64,000 nt of DNA from Bradyrhizobium lupini (GTDB lineage: Bacteria; Pseudomonadota; Alphaproteobacteria; Rhizobiales; Xanthobacteraceae). Made by a program: the position numbers and the translations under genes. The stretch is taken from contig NZ_CP162553.1 of assembly GCF_040939785.1 (NCBI RefSeq), forward strand, positions 5,723,001 through 5,787,000, given 5' to 3'. The notes under the pieces are model-generated. The model saw nothing but the letters and a program-made list of their open reading frames with translations, ran no database searches and had not been told where the DNA came from. Positions 47,616-56,841 of the stretch are shown one piece after another. Position 1 is the first letter of the stretch, and every line of letters begins with the position of its first letter.

Positions 47616-48377
47616 TTGAGCCGCGTTGTTTCTGCGTGCTTGAGAGGAATACCGGCGATTTCGCTCCAGAATGGCCTTGGGAATAGGCTGCTGGCGGCAA
47701 CGCCGCCAGCGGACCTTAACTTGCTCGCGCCCTACACCCAGAAAACGTCGTTCGACCTTGATACTGTACTGGTGCGAACGGGAGATGAGTTCAAGCTGGT
47801 CTATTTCCCCCTCAGCGGGGCCATAGCGTTCCTAGTTGAAATGTCGGACGGACGCATTGTCGCGTCAACTCTCATGGGCTCGGAAGGGGCGGTCGGCGCT
47901 CTCTCCGTCCTAAGTCCCTCACGCTCCCCAGTCACAGCAACTGCCTACGTCCTTGGAGCCGCGCTCCAGGTCCCTGTTTCGCAATTGCAGCTTGCTTATG
48001 AGCAAAGCGACACGATCAGGCGTGTTCTACGGCTCCATCTCCGCACACAATTGTTGCAGCTTAACAACGCGGCAGCTTGCAACGCGGTGCATCCGGTGGA
48101 GTGCCGCATGGCTCGATGGTTGCTTGAGATTCACGACCACACCGCAGAGAGCGGAATCCAGCTAACGCATGAGGCGCTCGCACAACTTCTCGGGGTCCGC
48201 CGAACGACCGTGACGCTAACGATGGGCAGACTTCAGGCCGCGGGCGGCGTCTTATCGGACCGACGCGGAATGCTAGACATCGACCGAAGGCGGCTCGAGA
48301 AGATCGCTTGCGAGTGCTACGCCGTGATGCGACACAGAATCAAGCGCATGTATGACAAGGAGCTGGTGGCCGCCTGA
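47616..48377 (+). CDS. Crp/Fnr-family transcription regulator
   Basis: A 253-residue regulator. The cyclic-nucleotide-like barrel covers about 25-140 (VYFPLSGAIAFLVEMSDGRI, GSEGAVGALSVLS). The C-terminal HTH reads LTHEALAQLLGVRRTTVTLT followed by AAGGVLSDRRGMLDI. No Cys cluster for an iron-sulfur centre is present, so it is not an Fnr-type oxygen sensor. The start, TTG 47616 after GAGGG, is close to the IS110 remnant and the N-terminus may be altered by that insertion. Confidence 0.85.
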   Translation: MSRVVSACLRGIPAISLQNGLGNRLLAATPPADLNLLAPYTQKTSFDLDTVLVRTGDEFKLVYFPLSGAIAFLVEMSDGRIVASTLMGSEGAVGALSVLSPSRSPVTATAYVLGAALQVPVSQLQLAYEQSDTIRRVLRLHLRTQLLQLNNAAACNAVHPVECRMARWLLEIHDHTAESGIQLTHEALAQLLGVRRTTVTLTMGRLQAAGGVLSDRRGMLDIDRRRLEKIACECYAVMRHRIKRMYDKELVAA

Positions 48378-48590
48378 TCCGCGAAAGTGAGCCGCCGCTC
48401 TTTGTTTGACTGGACCTTCGTGCTTGCCTGCGGCTCAGTAACGGCCGACGGTCGCGGTCTAGCGGTAAGTAGCTCACGTTCACCACGCCCCGACAAGCAT
48501 TAGACCGATAATGGTCAAACACGAGACGCAAGCCACCGTTACAGTGTAGCATTCTGGGGTGTTCATAGTTGCCTCCCGAGCTGTTGCCTG

Positions 48591-48818
48591 TCACTGCTGC
48601 GCCGGGAGAGGCCGCCTGTCTCGGGGCCGCTGTTCGGCACGCCTGTGACCGGTTCGGTGCGGTGTGTTGGTCCTGTCGTCGCTGCTGTGATCCGCAGGAT
48701 TGTAATCCCACATGTCTGGAGCTTCAGGGCGTTCAGCTGGGATCAGAAGCTGCTTTCGCATTTCAGCGAGGCAGGCGCGGCAATATTCACGATAGAGCAG
48801 GTCGAATATGGCGGGCAT
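48591..48818 (-). CDS. Small hypothetical protein
   Basis: A 75-residue protein from the ATG at 48818 after GGTGGGGG. MPAIFDLLYREYCRACLAEM followed by RKQLLIPAERPEAPD looks helical and genuine; the C-terminus is Arg/His-rich. Unknown family. Confidence 0.45.
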   Translation of the reverse strand: MPAIFDLLYREYCRACLAEMRKQLLIPAERPEAPDMWDYNPADHSSDDRTNTPHRTGHRRAEQRPRDRRPLPAQQ

Positions 48819-49724
48819 CGTCACCCCCACCGTTTGAGTGTCAGTGTCAGATCTTTCCACCGCGATCTTCGCGTGATTGTAGCCACTTCAGACGGCTCTT
48901 CGATGTGAGCCCGTTCGCAGACTGCACCAGTTCCAAGCTCAACAGCCGATTGGTTGACCTGATTGTCTGCCCGAAAAAACAAAGTCACGCTAACACAGAC
49001 TATAGCAGCTCATTGTTTCAGGAAAACTTCGTCAAACAACTCCAGGGCGCCGAACGCCAACGAAAATCCAACCACAGCGCGAATAACTTTACCACTGAGT
49101 GAGAGCAACATTCGTTGCAAGCCGACCGAGTATGAGGACAGCATTCTTCCACGCGTTGGCCGACGGCGGCTTCGTAGCCAGCGGCACGCGTGACGCCGCG
49201 CTCACCACCGCCTCGGCAGAAGTGAAGTGTATCAGCGGCTGGTCCGGCGTGGCGACGTCGTTTTCCGACGTGAGCCGGTGCTATGCCGGGCAGGGCGTCG
49301 TTCCTCGACTTCCGGTGTTGGCCCATCTCCGACCTCGGAGCCCACCCGCTCTTTGGCCGATGTTGGCGGCAAACCGGACATCAGGCGGCCGCCGCTTCAT
49401 GAGTACGTGCCCTAGTACGGCGCCGGCGAAATAGTTTGAGCTTGTGCATGTGAAACTTGGGGCGTGCCGATTACGGCCGATTGCGGCACGTGCAATGGGA
49501 CACCGGCCCCGGCTGTTTCTCCCAACCTGGCTGGGGTCTACGCGCCCTGCAGAAAACCGTCAGCACTGTTGGCTGTTTATTTCGAGCGACGCCGTAACGC
49601 AGTTCGCTATATGGTTTCGTTCCCGGTTTTTACATCACCGACTGCCGGGCGATCATAAGAAAGCTGCTCCGCAAGTTTATGCTTTGGACTTTGCCGTCGT
49701 CGCCGGGTGTTCCGGGATTTTTGT
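48819..49724. other. About 900 bases without a supportable gene
   Basis: Frames here have no ribosome sites or matches. AAACCGGACATCAGGCGGCC near 49370 weakly recalls the repeat-tail motif. Confidence 0.35.
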
Positions 49725-49886
49725 ATGAAATACATATTCATCGCGGTCGGCTGCTGGCTGCTGCTGAACCTGCTCTACATTCTCATAGTCACTCCGCCAC
49801 GTAGGTCGCTCTGGCCTAGACAGCTCGCTCGCACCATTGCTGCGGTCAAGCGACTCATGCAACGCGGACGGCAGCCACCTACCTGA
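49725..49886 (+). CDS. Very small membrane protein
   Basis: A 53-residue protein: MKYIFIAVGCWLLLNLLYIL is a single membrane helix, followed by a basic tail (RRSLWPRQLARTIAAVKRLM). GGGA lies upstream. Helix plus basic tail is typical of small bitopic proteins. Function unknown. Confidence 0.5.
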   Translation: MKYIFIAVGCWLLLNLLYILIVTPPRRSLWPRQLARTIAAVKRLMQRGRQPPT

Positions 49887-49952
49887 AGGGAGTGAACTTG
49901 GGAGTTTTGTGGCGCCATTCCAGCCATAGATCGAATGCATCCGACATACGGC

Positions 49953-51770
49953 TCACCTCCTTGGCTTGACGCGAAATGGACTGTCGATGGAGAAGGCGTC
50001 CGGCGCGATCCCGCTCTCGATGCGCTTCCAGGTCACGGGCGCTGCGATCGGAAATCCCTCGCGCGCTCGCGGGGAATAGGTGCCGATCGCCGTCGTCCCG
50101 CGGCCATTGCGCAGATAATCGAGGAAGATGCGGCCGCGACGTTTTGATTGCGCAGACAGAAGGTAGCGGTCTGGATGACGCGCTGCGAGCGCGGAGACGA
50201 GCTGATGCGCGATCCGATGCGCCTTGTCGTGCAGCATCGGCTGAGCCAGTGGCGCCATCAGATGAATTCCTTTGCCGCCCGTGAGCTTGGGCCAGGTCTC
50301 GAAACCCTCGCACTTCATCAGCGTGCGCAGATCGAGCGCGGTCTCCACGACGGCCTCCCAGCCGACGCCCTCGCCGGGATCGAGATCGATCACGATACGG
50401 TCGGCATGTTCGAAGTCCTCGACGGTCGCATTCCACGGGTGCAGCTCGACAGCGCCGATCTCGACGAGACCAAAGAGGCCATCGAGGCTGTCGACCCACA
50501 GGCGCGTTCCCTGGCCGCCCTCCCGCTTCTGAATACGAAGCTGGTGCACGGCCGCCGGAATGTCCTTCGGCAGCGGCCCCTTGTGGTAGAAGGTGGTGCC
50601 TTGCACGTGGCGCACCAGCTTGAGCGGGCGATGGCCGAGGTGCGGGAGGGCCTTCTTCCACACCCTGCGCCAGTAGTCGGCGAGTTCTTCTTTGGACGGT
50701 GCAACGGCTTCGGGCAGAAGCTGCAGGATGTTCTCTCTGGGGACGCCGAGCTTCGGGCGGCCGGCCGCGCAGGGCACGAGGCGCGGCGCCTTGACCTTGC
50801 GCACCGCAAGATCATCGCGAAAGCCTTTGAACACGGCCTCGCGAAGCAGGCCATCATCGGTAAGCGCGCCATACCGGACCTCGATTTCGAGGATCGGATC
50901 GACCCAGGTCGCCTTCGGCTTTTTGACTGGCACGTCCAGGGGAGACGTCTTGCGGATCAACGGATCGAGCCGCTCGCGCAATTCGCGCGCGGTCGTCTCG
51001 GTGTAGCCGGTCCGCACCTTGCCGGCATAGAGCAGCTTGCCGTTCTCGCGCCGGCCGACGTAAAGCGAGGCCACTTTCCGGGGGCGCGCCCCTAACTTCT
51101 CCACGAACGCGACGATCGGAAAGGCGTCGCTCTTCTTGCACTTGAGCTTGATCCAGCTCTCCTGTCGGCCCGAGCGATAGGGCTCGCCGAGCCGCTTGCC
51201 GATCAGGCCTTCCAGCCCCAGCTGGCACCCTTTTTCGAAGATTACGTTGCCGTCGCCCGCAAGCGCCTCGACGTACATGAACGTCTCGGGCGCGTCCTTC
51301 AGAAGCCGCTGCAGCAACCGCTTGCGCTCTTCGTACACGACGCCACGCAGGTCATAGCCGTCGAGGTACAAGAGATCGAAGGCGTGATAGCGCACGCGCT
51401 CGCTTTGCTTCGGGCCGAGCTCTCGCCTGAGCTGCTGGAAATCCGGCAGGCCGCCACTGCCGTACACCACGGCCTCGCCGTCGATGACCAAGCTGTTTGC
51501 TTTGAGTTTGGCCGCGCCCACCGCGATCGAGGAGAACTGTTCCGTCCAGTCCAGGCCGGTCTTCGAATAGACCTTGGCGTCCTCATCTCCCCGGTGCAGT
51601 TGAGCGCGGTAGCCGTCGGCCTTGATCTCGTAGACCCAGTCCTTGCCGCGCGGCGGATTCTCGCGCAGCGTGGGATCACACGGCTCGATGTAACCAGGAA
51701 TCGCAACTTTGGTGGCGCCATGGACACGCGATACTCCCCAACGAGACTGACGCAACGCCACGGCACACAT
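49953..51770 (-). CDS. ligD: ATP-dependent DNA ligase-polymerase, LigD type
   Basis: A 605-residue two-domain repair enzyme. The ligase domain is N-terminal, with adenylation Lys50 in YEIKADGYR, motif III-like FDLLYLDGYDL, GLIGKRLGEPYRSGR and the OB-domain YAGKVRTGYTE. The C-terminal primase-polymerase domain (about 330-600) has VIDLDPGEG metal-binding Asps and TGGKGIHLMAPL. The N-terminal 3'-phosphoesterase domain of full LigD is absent, as in several rhizobial paralogues. It should act in non-homologous end joining, but no Ku gene is in the window. The start may be internal (near residue 20), since the first residues are poorly conserved. Confidence 0.9.
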   Translation of the reverse strand: MCAVALRQSRWGVSRVHGATKVAIPGYIEPCDPTLRENPPRGKDWVYEIKADGYRAQLHRGDEDAKVYSKTGLDWTEQFSSIAVGAAKLKANSLVIDGEAVVYGSGGLPDFQQLRRELGPKQSERVRYHAFDLLYLDGYDLRGVVYEERKRLLQRLLKDAPETFMYVEALAGDGNVIFEKGCQLGLEGLIGKRLGEPYRSGRQESWIKLKCKKSDAFPIVAFVEKLGARPRKVASLYVGRRENGKLLYAGKVRTGYTETTARELRERLDPLIRKTSPLDVPVKKPKATWVDPILEIEVRYGALTDDGLLREAVFKGFRDDLAVRKVKAPRLVPCAAGRPKLGVPRENILQLLPEAVAPSKEELADYWRRVWKKALPHLGHRPLKLVRHVQGTTFYHKGPLPKDIPAAVHQLRIQKREGGQGTRLWVDSLDGLFGLVEIGAVELHPWNATVEDFEHADRIVIDLDPGEGVGWEAVVETALDLRTLMKCEGFETWPKLTGGKGIHLMAPLAQPMLHDKAHRIAHQLVSALAARHPDRYLLSAQSKRRGRIFLDYLRNGRGTTAIGTYSPRAREGFPIAAPVTWKRIESGIAPDAFSIDSPFRVKPRR

Positions 51771-52002
51771 GGCGATTCAACGCCGTCGCGCTGATTCGTT
51801 CCGTTCCGCGGAGGCCGCTTGACGGCCTCGCCAGCGCGGCAGGTCGAGGAGGCCAAATCCGACGAAACCGGGTGGTCGCGCTACGTCTGCACCAGGATAT
51901 TCCACTTGCGCGTCGGTCTCCCGACAGGAGCACCGGGCCTTCGGCGGAGCTCATGATCGTACCGGCAGGCCGAACCCGCGCCTCGAGCAGGTGCGCTCGA
52001 TG

Positions 52003-52632
52003 TTACGGGATGAGTTCGTCGGGCTCTGGACGCGGCGCCGCCGTGTCGGCGCGGCGCAGCGGCGGGCCACGAACATCGCCGCGCTCGCGGGGTGGTGGGC
52101 GCGTGGACAGGTCCCGGCCGATCGCGGCTCGCAGCTCCATCAGGTCGGTGAACACGTCCGCCTGCCGCCGGAGTTCGTCCGCGATCATCGGCGGCTGGGT
52201 CGCCATGGTCGACACCACGCTCACCCGTACGCCTCGGCGCTGCACCGCCTCCACCAGCGAACGGAAAGTGCCGTCGCCCGAAAACAGAACCATTTCGTCG
52301 ACGTCGCCGGTGATCTCCATGGCATGCACCGCGAGTTCGACGTCCATATTGCCTTTGACCTTGCGCCGTCCGAACGAGTCGACGAACTCCTTTGTCGGTT
52401 TGGTCACGACGGTGTAGCCGTTGTAGTCAAGCCAATCGAGCAACGGCCGGATCGAGGAGAATTCCTGATCCTCGATGACAGCCGAGTAGTAGAAGGCGCG
52501 GAGCAGGATACCTCGGCTCTGGAATTCCTGCAGAAGGCGCTTGTAGTCGATGTCGAAGCCAAGGCTTCGGGAGGTGGCATGAAGATTGGCGCCATCGATG
52601 AACAGGGCAATCTTGCTGGGCGAGGACGACAT
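52003..52632 (-). CDS. NYN-domain (LabA/DUF88) protein
   Basis: A 209-residue cytoplasmic protein. ALFIDGANLHATSRSLGFDI gives the first acidic motif, VKGNMDVELAVHAM the second and DEMVLFSGDGTFRSLVEAVQ the third; these are the PIN-like acidic residues of NYN domains, predicted ribonucleases. A disordered Arg/Pro-rich tail follows. ATG 52632 is preferred to the start at 52665. It lies upstream of ligD in the same direction, about 230 bases apart. Confidence 0.85.
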   Translation of the reverse strand: MSSSPSKIALFIDGANLHATSRSLGFDIDYKRLLQEFQSRGILLRAFYYSAVIEDQEFSSIRPLLDWLDYNGYTVVTKPTKEFVDSFGRRKVKGNMDVELAVHAMEITGDVDEMVLFSGDGTFRSLVEAVQRRGVRVSVVSTMATQPPMIADELRRQADVFTDLMELRAAIGRDLSTRPPPRERGDVRGPPLRRADTAAPRPEPDELIP

Positions 52633-52874
52633 GTTGGCAGGCCCGAATGATCCCGGCGGAAGCACCGCTCCCGCTTGGCGGATGGTTTGCTCAAAGATGG
52701 AGTTTGGGCACGGGGCGGCCTTGGCTCGCCGCTCACTCGCATTCTGCGTTGCGGCAAGAACGTGAGCTCCGACGGAGCAAGGCTATATCCAAGAATTCGA
52801 GCTTTCAAATCCTTTTTCATGAACAGTTGAACCAGGAGCCTGCTGCAAAGACAATGCAGTAGGGGACGCCGTGA

Positions 52875-53105
52875 ATGCCGCACGAATTGCCGCTCTTCGA
52901 AATCCACCTCAGGCGGCGCCGCCGGGCATGCAGATGGTGTCTCTGCACGACTGATGGGCAAACCATCATGCAAGGCTCGGAAGCCAACCGGCCGGCTGCC
53001 CGGTACCAGGCCAATCGGGCGCTCTTTCTGATGCTGCTCGCTTCCGGGAGTCGCTCGGCAGGCCGCGAAGACCCGTCGCGGAGTCGCTCGCGCCGAAGCG
53101 CCTGA
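52875..53105 (+). CDS. Small rhizobial protein
   Basis: A 76-residue protein from ATG 52875 after AGGGGA. LPLFEIHLRRRRRACRWCLC followed by MQGSEANRPAARYQANRALF matches a short rhizobial family with an RW.V.C start and a basic helix. The final 20 residues are low-complexity Arg/Ser. Function unknown. Confidence 0.5.
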   Translation: MPHELPLFEIHLRRRRRACRWCLCTTDGQTIMQGSEANRPAARYQANRALFLMLLASGSRSAGREDPSRSRSRRSA

Positions 53106-53146
53106 TCACCCGGGAAATTGCCCGCAAGCGGGCCGACAGCTCGTTA

Positions 53147-54130
53147 TCACGCAATCGCCCGTCGAGCGACGTTCATCGTCACTTGAACGCCCTTGTTCGG
53201 CGCGGACTCGACCTTGAAGTCCGGTTTCGCGTTTTCCCTCAAGGTCTGCACGATCAGCGCGCCGATCTTTCCCGGGATCGGCCATGTAATGCCCTCAGGC
53301 AACCCGACTCCGTCGTCCGCGATGACCACGCGATACCGGTCTTCGCTCTGGCGCAGACATTCGATCGTGATCACGCCGTGGCCGCGGCCTTCGAAGGCAT
53401 ATTTGAAGGAGTTGGTCAGCACCTCGTTCACAACGAGCCCCACCGACCGCGCGGTGTTGACCGAAACCGGGGCATACTCCGTCTTCTGCTCGAGCCGAAT
53501 TCCCTGGACGGCGCAGGTGTTCATGACCGCGGCGGCGATCTGGCTGAGGTAATGGCCCAGATCGACCTCGTCGCCGGCGGCCTCGTTCGACAGGGCCTGA
53601 TAGAGCAGATGCAGGGATTCGATGCGGCCGGCCAGCGTGTGCAAGTCGACCCTCTCGCCCCGTCTTTCGTTGCGTGCTTCGAGCCGTATGAGGGCGACGA
53701 TCAACTGAAGATTGTTCTTCACGCGGTGCTGCAGCTCGCGCAGCAGGATGTCCTTGTCGCGGATCCGGCGCGCATACTCCTCACGCTCGGCACGCGCCCT
53801 GTCGGTGATGTCGATCAGCGCCGCGCTGCGATAGTTCTCGGTCCCGTCCTCGTTTTGAATGAGACCGGAGAAGGCCTCGACCAGGAGCGGTCTAGGCCGC
53901 TCCGCCCGGAAGAAGCCGAGAAACTCTCCTCCGTCCTTCAGCACGGCCAGATCCAGCGAGACGTTCGGATCGCTTTCGTCCGTGAACCCGGCCAGGATCG
54001 ACCAGCCCTTGCCGGCGCAGTCTTTCGCGTCCTGGCCGAAGAGCGTTTCGAATTCCTTGTTCGCGTAGCAGATGCGCTGGTCGCCGCGGAAGAATTTCGA
54101 GACTGGCATCCTGCTCGATGGACGGCGCAT
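53147..54130 (-). CDS. PAS-HisKA_2 histidine kinase, possibly N-truncated
   Basis: A 327-residue soluble kinase. The PAS domain begins abruptly (RICYANKEFETLFGQDAKDC) as if its first strands were lost. The HisKA_2 motif LRELQHRVKNNLQLIVALIR carries the phospho-acceptor His135. The ATPase domain has VVNEVLTNSFKYAF, IADDGVGLPEG and ends VQVTMNVARRAIA. This class works in light, stress and general stress-response circuits of alphaproteobacteria. The first ~15 residues adjoin the DnaK fragment and may be derived from the junction. Confidence 0.8.
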   Translation of the reverse strand: MRRPSSRMPVSKFFRGDQRICYANKEFETLFGQDAKDCAGKGWSILAGFTDESDPNVSLDLAVLKDGGEFLGFFRAERPRPLLVEAFSGLIQNEDGTENYRSAALIDITDRARAEREEYARRIRDKDILLRELQHRVKNNLQLIVALIRLEARNERRGERVDLHTLAGRIESLHLLYQALSNEAAGDEVDLGHYLSQIAAAVMNTCAVQGIRLEQKTEYAPVSVNTARSVGLVVNEVLTNSFKYAFEGRGHGVITIECLRQSEDRYRVVIADDGVGLPEGITWPIPGKIGALIVQTLRENAKPDFKVESAPNKGVQVTMNVARRAIA

Positions 54131-54149
54131 TGGTATGATGCGCTCATCG

Positions 54150-54915
54150 TCAACATGGCCCTACCACCCTGCTGGACGTCTTCGAGGGCCACAGCATCTC
54201 GGGTGGAATTCCTACGAGGTCGAATTGCCCCAACAGCTTGTTGTCGGCCGCCAGCTCGCGTTCGCCCTGGAACACACGTACCGTGACGGCATTCTGATTG
54301 TCCTCTGCCGTCGAGAACACCTGGCTGCGTTTTGCGGGAATTGTGGTGTTGCGGTTGATCAGCTTCGTCATCACGCCGCCGAGCGTCTCGATACCCAGGG
54401 ACAGGGGAGTGACGTCGAGCAGCAGCACGTCCTTCACGTCACCCTGCAGCACGCCGGCTTGAATGGCGGCCCCGATGGCCACGACCTCGTCGGGGTTGAC
54501 GCCCTTATGCGGCTCGCGCCCGAACAAGGCCTGGACGGTCTCCTGCACCTTGGGCATGCGGGTCTGGCCGCCAACCAGCACGACTTCATCGATCTGACCA
54601 GGCTCCAGACCGGCGTCCTTCAGGGCAGCCCGGCATGGTGGAATGGTTTTCTGGATGAGGTCGTCGACGATCGCCTCCAGCTTGGCTCGCGTCAGCCTGA
54701 TGTTGAGGTGCTTGGGTCCGTGCTGGTCCGCGGTGATGAACGGGAGATTGACATCTGTCTCTGTGCTACTCGACAGCTCGATTTTGGCCTTCTCCGCAGC
54801 GTCCTTGAGACGCTGTAACGCCAGGCGGTCGTTCCGCAGCTCGATGCCACTTTCTTTCCTGAATTCATCTGCGAGGTAATCGATAATGCGCTTGACGCCC
54901 CTGTGCTGGAACTCC
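54150..54915 (-). pseudogene. DnaK internal fragment
   Basis: One continuous minus-strand frame encodes part of Hsp70: [40 protein letters not shown], then [40 protein letters not shown] and [20 protein letters not shown]. It starts within the ATPase domain and ends inside the substrate domain (LVGIPPE). Both ends are missing and no start codon precedes it, so it is a fragment, though the retained part has no stops. Confidence 0.88.
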
Positions 54916-54961
54916 TCGATCTCTTGCTCGCGGCACGAGCGGCATCGGCCTCGCCGGCGCG

Positions 54962-55098
54962 ATGAGGACGGCGCGCCGCCGATCGCGCACGCCCAGACTG
55001 TCTCCCAGCCCTACATTGTCGCGCTGATGACCGAAGCGGCCGCACTGAAGTCCACGGACAAGGTGCTCGAAATTGGAACCGGTTCAGGCGCGCGGAGC
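54962..55098 (+). pseudogene. Protein-L-isoaspartate O-methyltransferase fragment
   Basis: The plus-strand frame [20 protein letters not shown] followed by [14 protein letters not shown] is the SAM-binding start of a Pcm-type methyltransferase (usual form PIGxGQTISQPY...[10 protein letters not shown]). About 45 of roughly 215 residues remain. It is head-to-head with the DnaK fragment. Confidence 0.7.
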
Positions 55099-55139
55099 TC
55101 AGTGAACTGCGCGGATCGGACGGCGGACGGGCTTCCGCA

Positions 55140-55555
55140 TCACGCAGCCCGTGCACTTTCTCCGGGTCTTGCAGAGCATACGGTCGGAAGCTTGGACAAG
55201 GGAGCCGTGCCGCCGTCGAGATCGATCAGCGCATCAAGGGCCTCATTGAGCTCCGAGGCCACATCCGACTGCATGCCTTGCTTCGCGGACGCTACGAGGC
55301 GGTATGCGTCTAACGCCCACCGGCGGAGCAGATCTCGCTTCTGCTCCTCGCATAATGTCGGGTCGCGCAGAACCTCGCTCGGTCGCGTATAGCGATCGCA
55401 AGTTCGACCTGCACGCTCTCCTCGGCCGCTAGGCCTTTTGCGGCCGCAGGTTGAGGTGGCTTTCTGGCGACGGCACTCGCCGAAGCGCGTAGCGCGTCTT
55501 GCCGGTCGCCACACCCACTGCCGGATTGTCTGACATTTGGGGTCTTGTTCGGCAT
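55140..55555 (-). pseudogene. Small rhizobial protein, one frameshift
   Basis: From the ATG at 55555 (GGGAGGATT before it) the frame reads MPNKTPNVRQ to EESVQVELAIA. Then another frame continues [20 protein letters not shown] followed by [17 protein letters not shown] and [15 protein letters not shown], a known small rhizobial family. A single base change near 55395 would join them. Confidence 0.55.
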
Positions 55556-56325
55556 AGAATCCTCCCGATACAGCGGGAGCAGGGGTCAAATGGTATCAGT
55601 CCCAATACACCTCCAATGGCGTTGCGCCGCTGGGTGTCTGAGCCAAACGCCGGCGAAGGGCGACAAGCAACTAGTGAGCAGCCAAGGAATTTCAAGAAGG
55701 ACACCAAGCCTCATTACTCCACAAGATTTCCGAAGCCTGAGGAGTTTGCCTGCAGAAACTTCTCGGGAGCGGGTTGGCTATGCCGTCAGCCGCCGTGCCT
55801 TTTGGATGAGCAACTGCCGCAGGCGTTGAGGGTCAGGCATCCCCACAGGTCCGTCGTCCCCAACATGATTGGGCTGCCATCCAGGACCTCTGAGGGCGCG
55901 TCCGCAGCGAGCGGCCCCTTCAGCCGCCGTGCGGCGGAGCCGTCTGCGAGTTGGCCCCGAATCCACCTAGGATCACGCGGGGGCGGGCGCCCCCTGCGCA
56001 CCGGCAAATGATGGGTCCGCGATCCAGCCAAAGGTCACTCCTCATACTCTTGAATCGGTGTCGCCGTAGGCGGGTGCTCGCCGACGCCCCCCGTTACTAC
56101 CCCCAACTTGTATCGTTGTGTTGGGCAAGAGCGAAACGCCCGGGCGGCCGGCAGGCACGGCGAGGAGCGCAGGATGCGTGAGGTGTAACTTAGCGTGCGA
56201 TAAATTCGCATCTAGAATTTGCGCGGGTTGTCGTTCTAGGTCCTCGTTTGTCTCAGCCACAACACACAGTTCGTACGCGCGGTGCCGATTACTGTTCTCG
56301 GCCACGAATTCGGATCGGAGTTCGA

Positions 56326-56354
56326 GTCCCTCCCGCCATGCCAGATTGAACAGC
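56326..56354 (+). other. Degenerate tRNA 3'-end relic
   Basis: GAGTTCGAGTCCCTCCCGCC followed by ATGCCAGAT resembles a T arm plus acceptor end. It shares most bases with the sequence 180 bases downstream. Confidence 0.4.
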
Positions 56355-56504
56355 CGACGGCATTAGGGACGACAAGGTGGGTGCAACGGACCAAGACAAT
56401 CGATTGGCGGCGCGTCTTGCGCATTGTCTCACGGACGTGTATTACAGCCTCAGCAAGGCAGCGTGAAAAGCACGATTTTTCATAGGGTTACCTAGGAGTG
56501 CTTC

Positions 56505-56535
56505 GGAGGTTCGATCCCTCCCGCCCCAGCCAGAT
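56505..56535 (+). other. tRNA 3'-end fragment, probably tRNA-Gln type
   Basis: GGAGG-TTCGATC-CCTCC is a perfect T arm, followed by CGCCCCA, discriminator G and CCA. The missing 5' acceptor would be TGGGGCG, as in glutamine tRNAs. No 5' half is present. Fragments like this are left at the far ends of tRNA-integrated elements. Confidence 0.6.
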
Positions 56536-56841
56536 GTCAAGCTGTTGAGTTCATTCGGTAAGCAGTTTCACTTTGGGCGCGTTTGGAAACACAGATTTTA
56601 AGGCTCGGTCCAGAATCGAACTAAACGGCGTGGCCATGCTGGCTTATCTCCGAGGCTTCCATCCGAACATATACCGCGGAAGCTTGTCGGGCAGGCCTGT
56701 TTTGCCCTCATCGTAGAATAGGGTGCTACGGCGAACGAAGCGGACAACCGGTCCAGATGCGCATGTGCGGAATTGCAGCCGTGCCGCAGTCGGCCCGGCC
56801 GGTGGCCTCGGGCGCGGTCGTTGCCCCGCTACCGGGGACCA

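Larger units (their letters stand above)
55556..56841. other. 1.3 kb junction region with tRNA-3'-end relics
   Basis: No supported gene except a possible 28-residue N-terminal fragment on the minus strand (ATG 56637, MATPFSSILDRALKSVF, stop 56551). It contains two tRNA-end-like sequences, at 56326 and 56505. This is a likely island edge. Confidence 0.45.

Noticed and set aside
50148..51095. 315-codon plus-strand frame inside ligD
   Set aside because: It is the complement of the conserved ligase and polymerase motifs.
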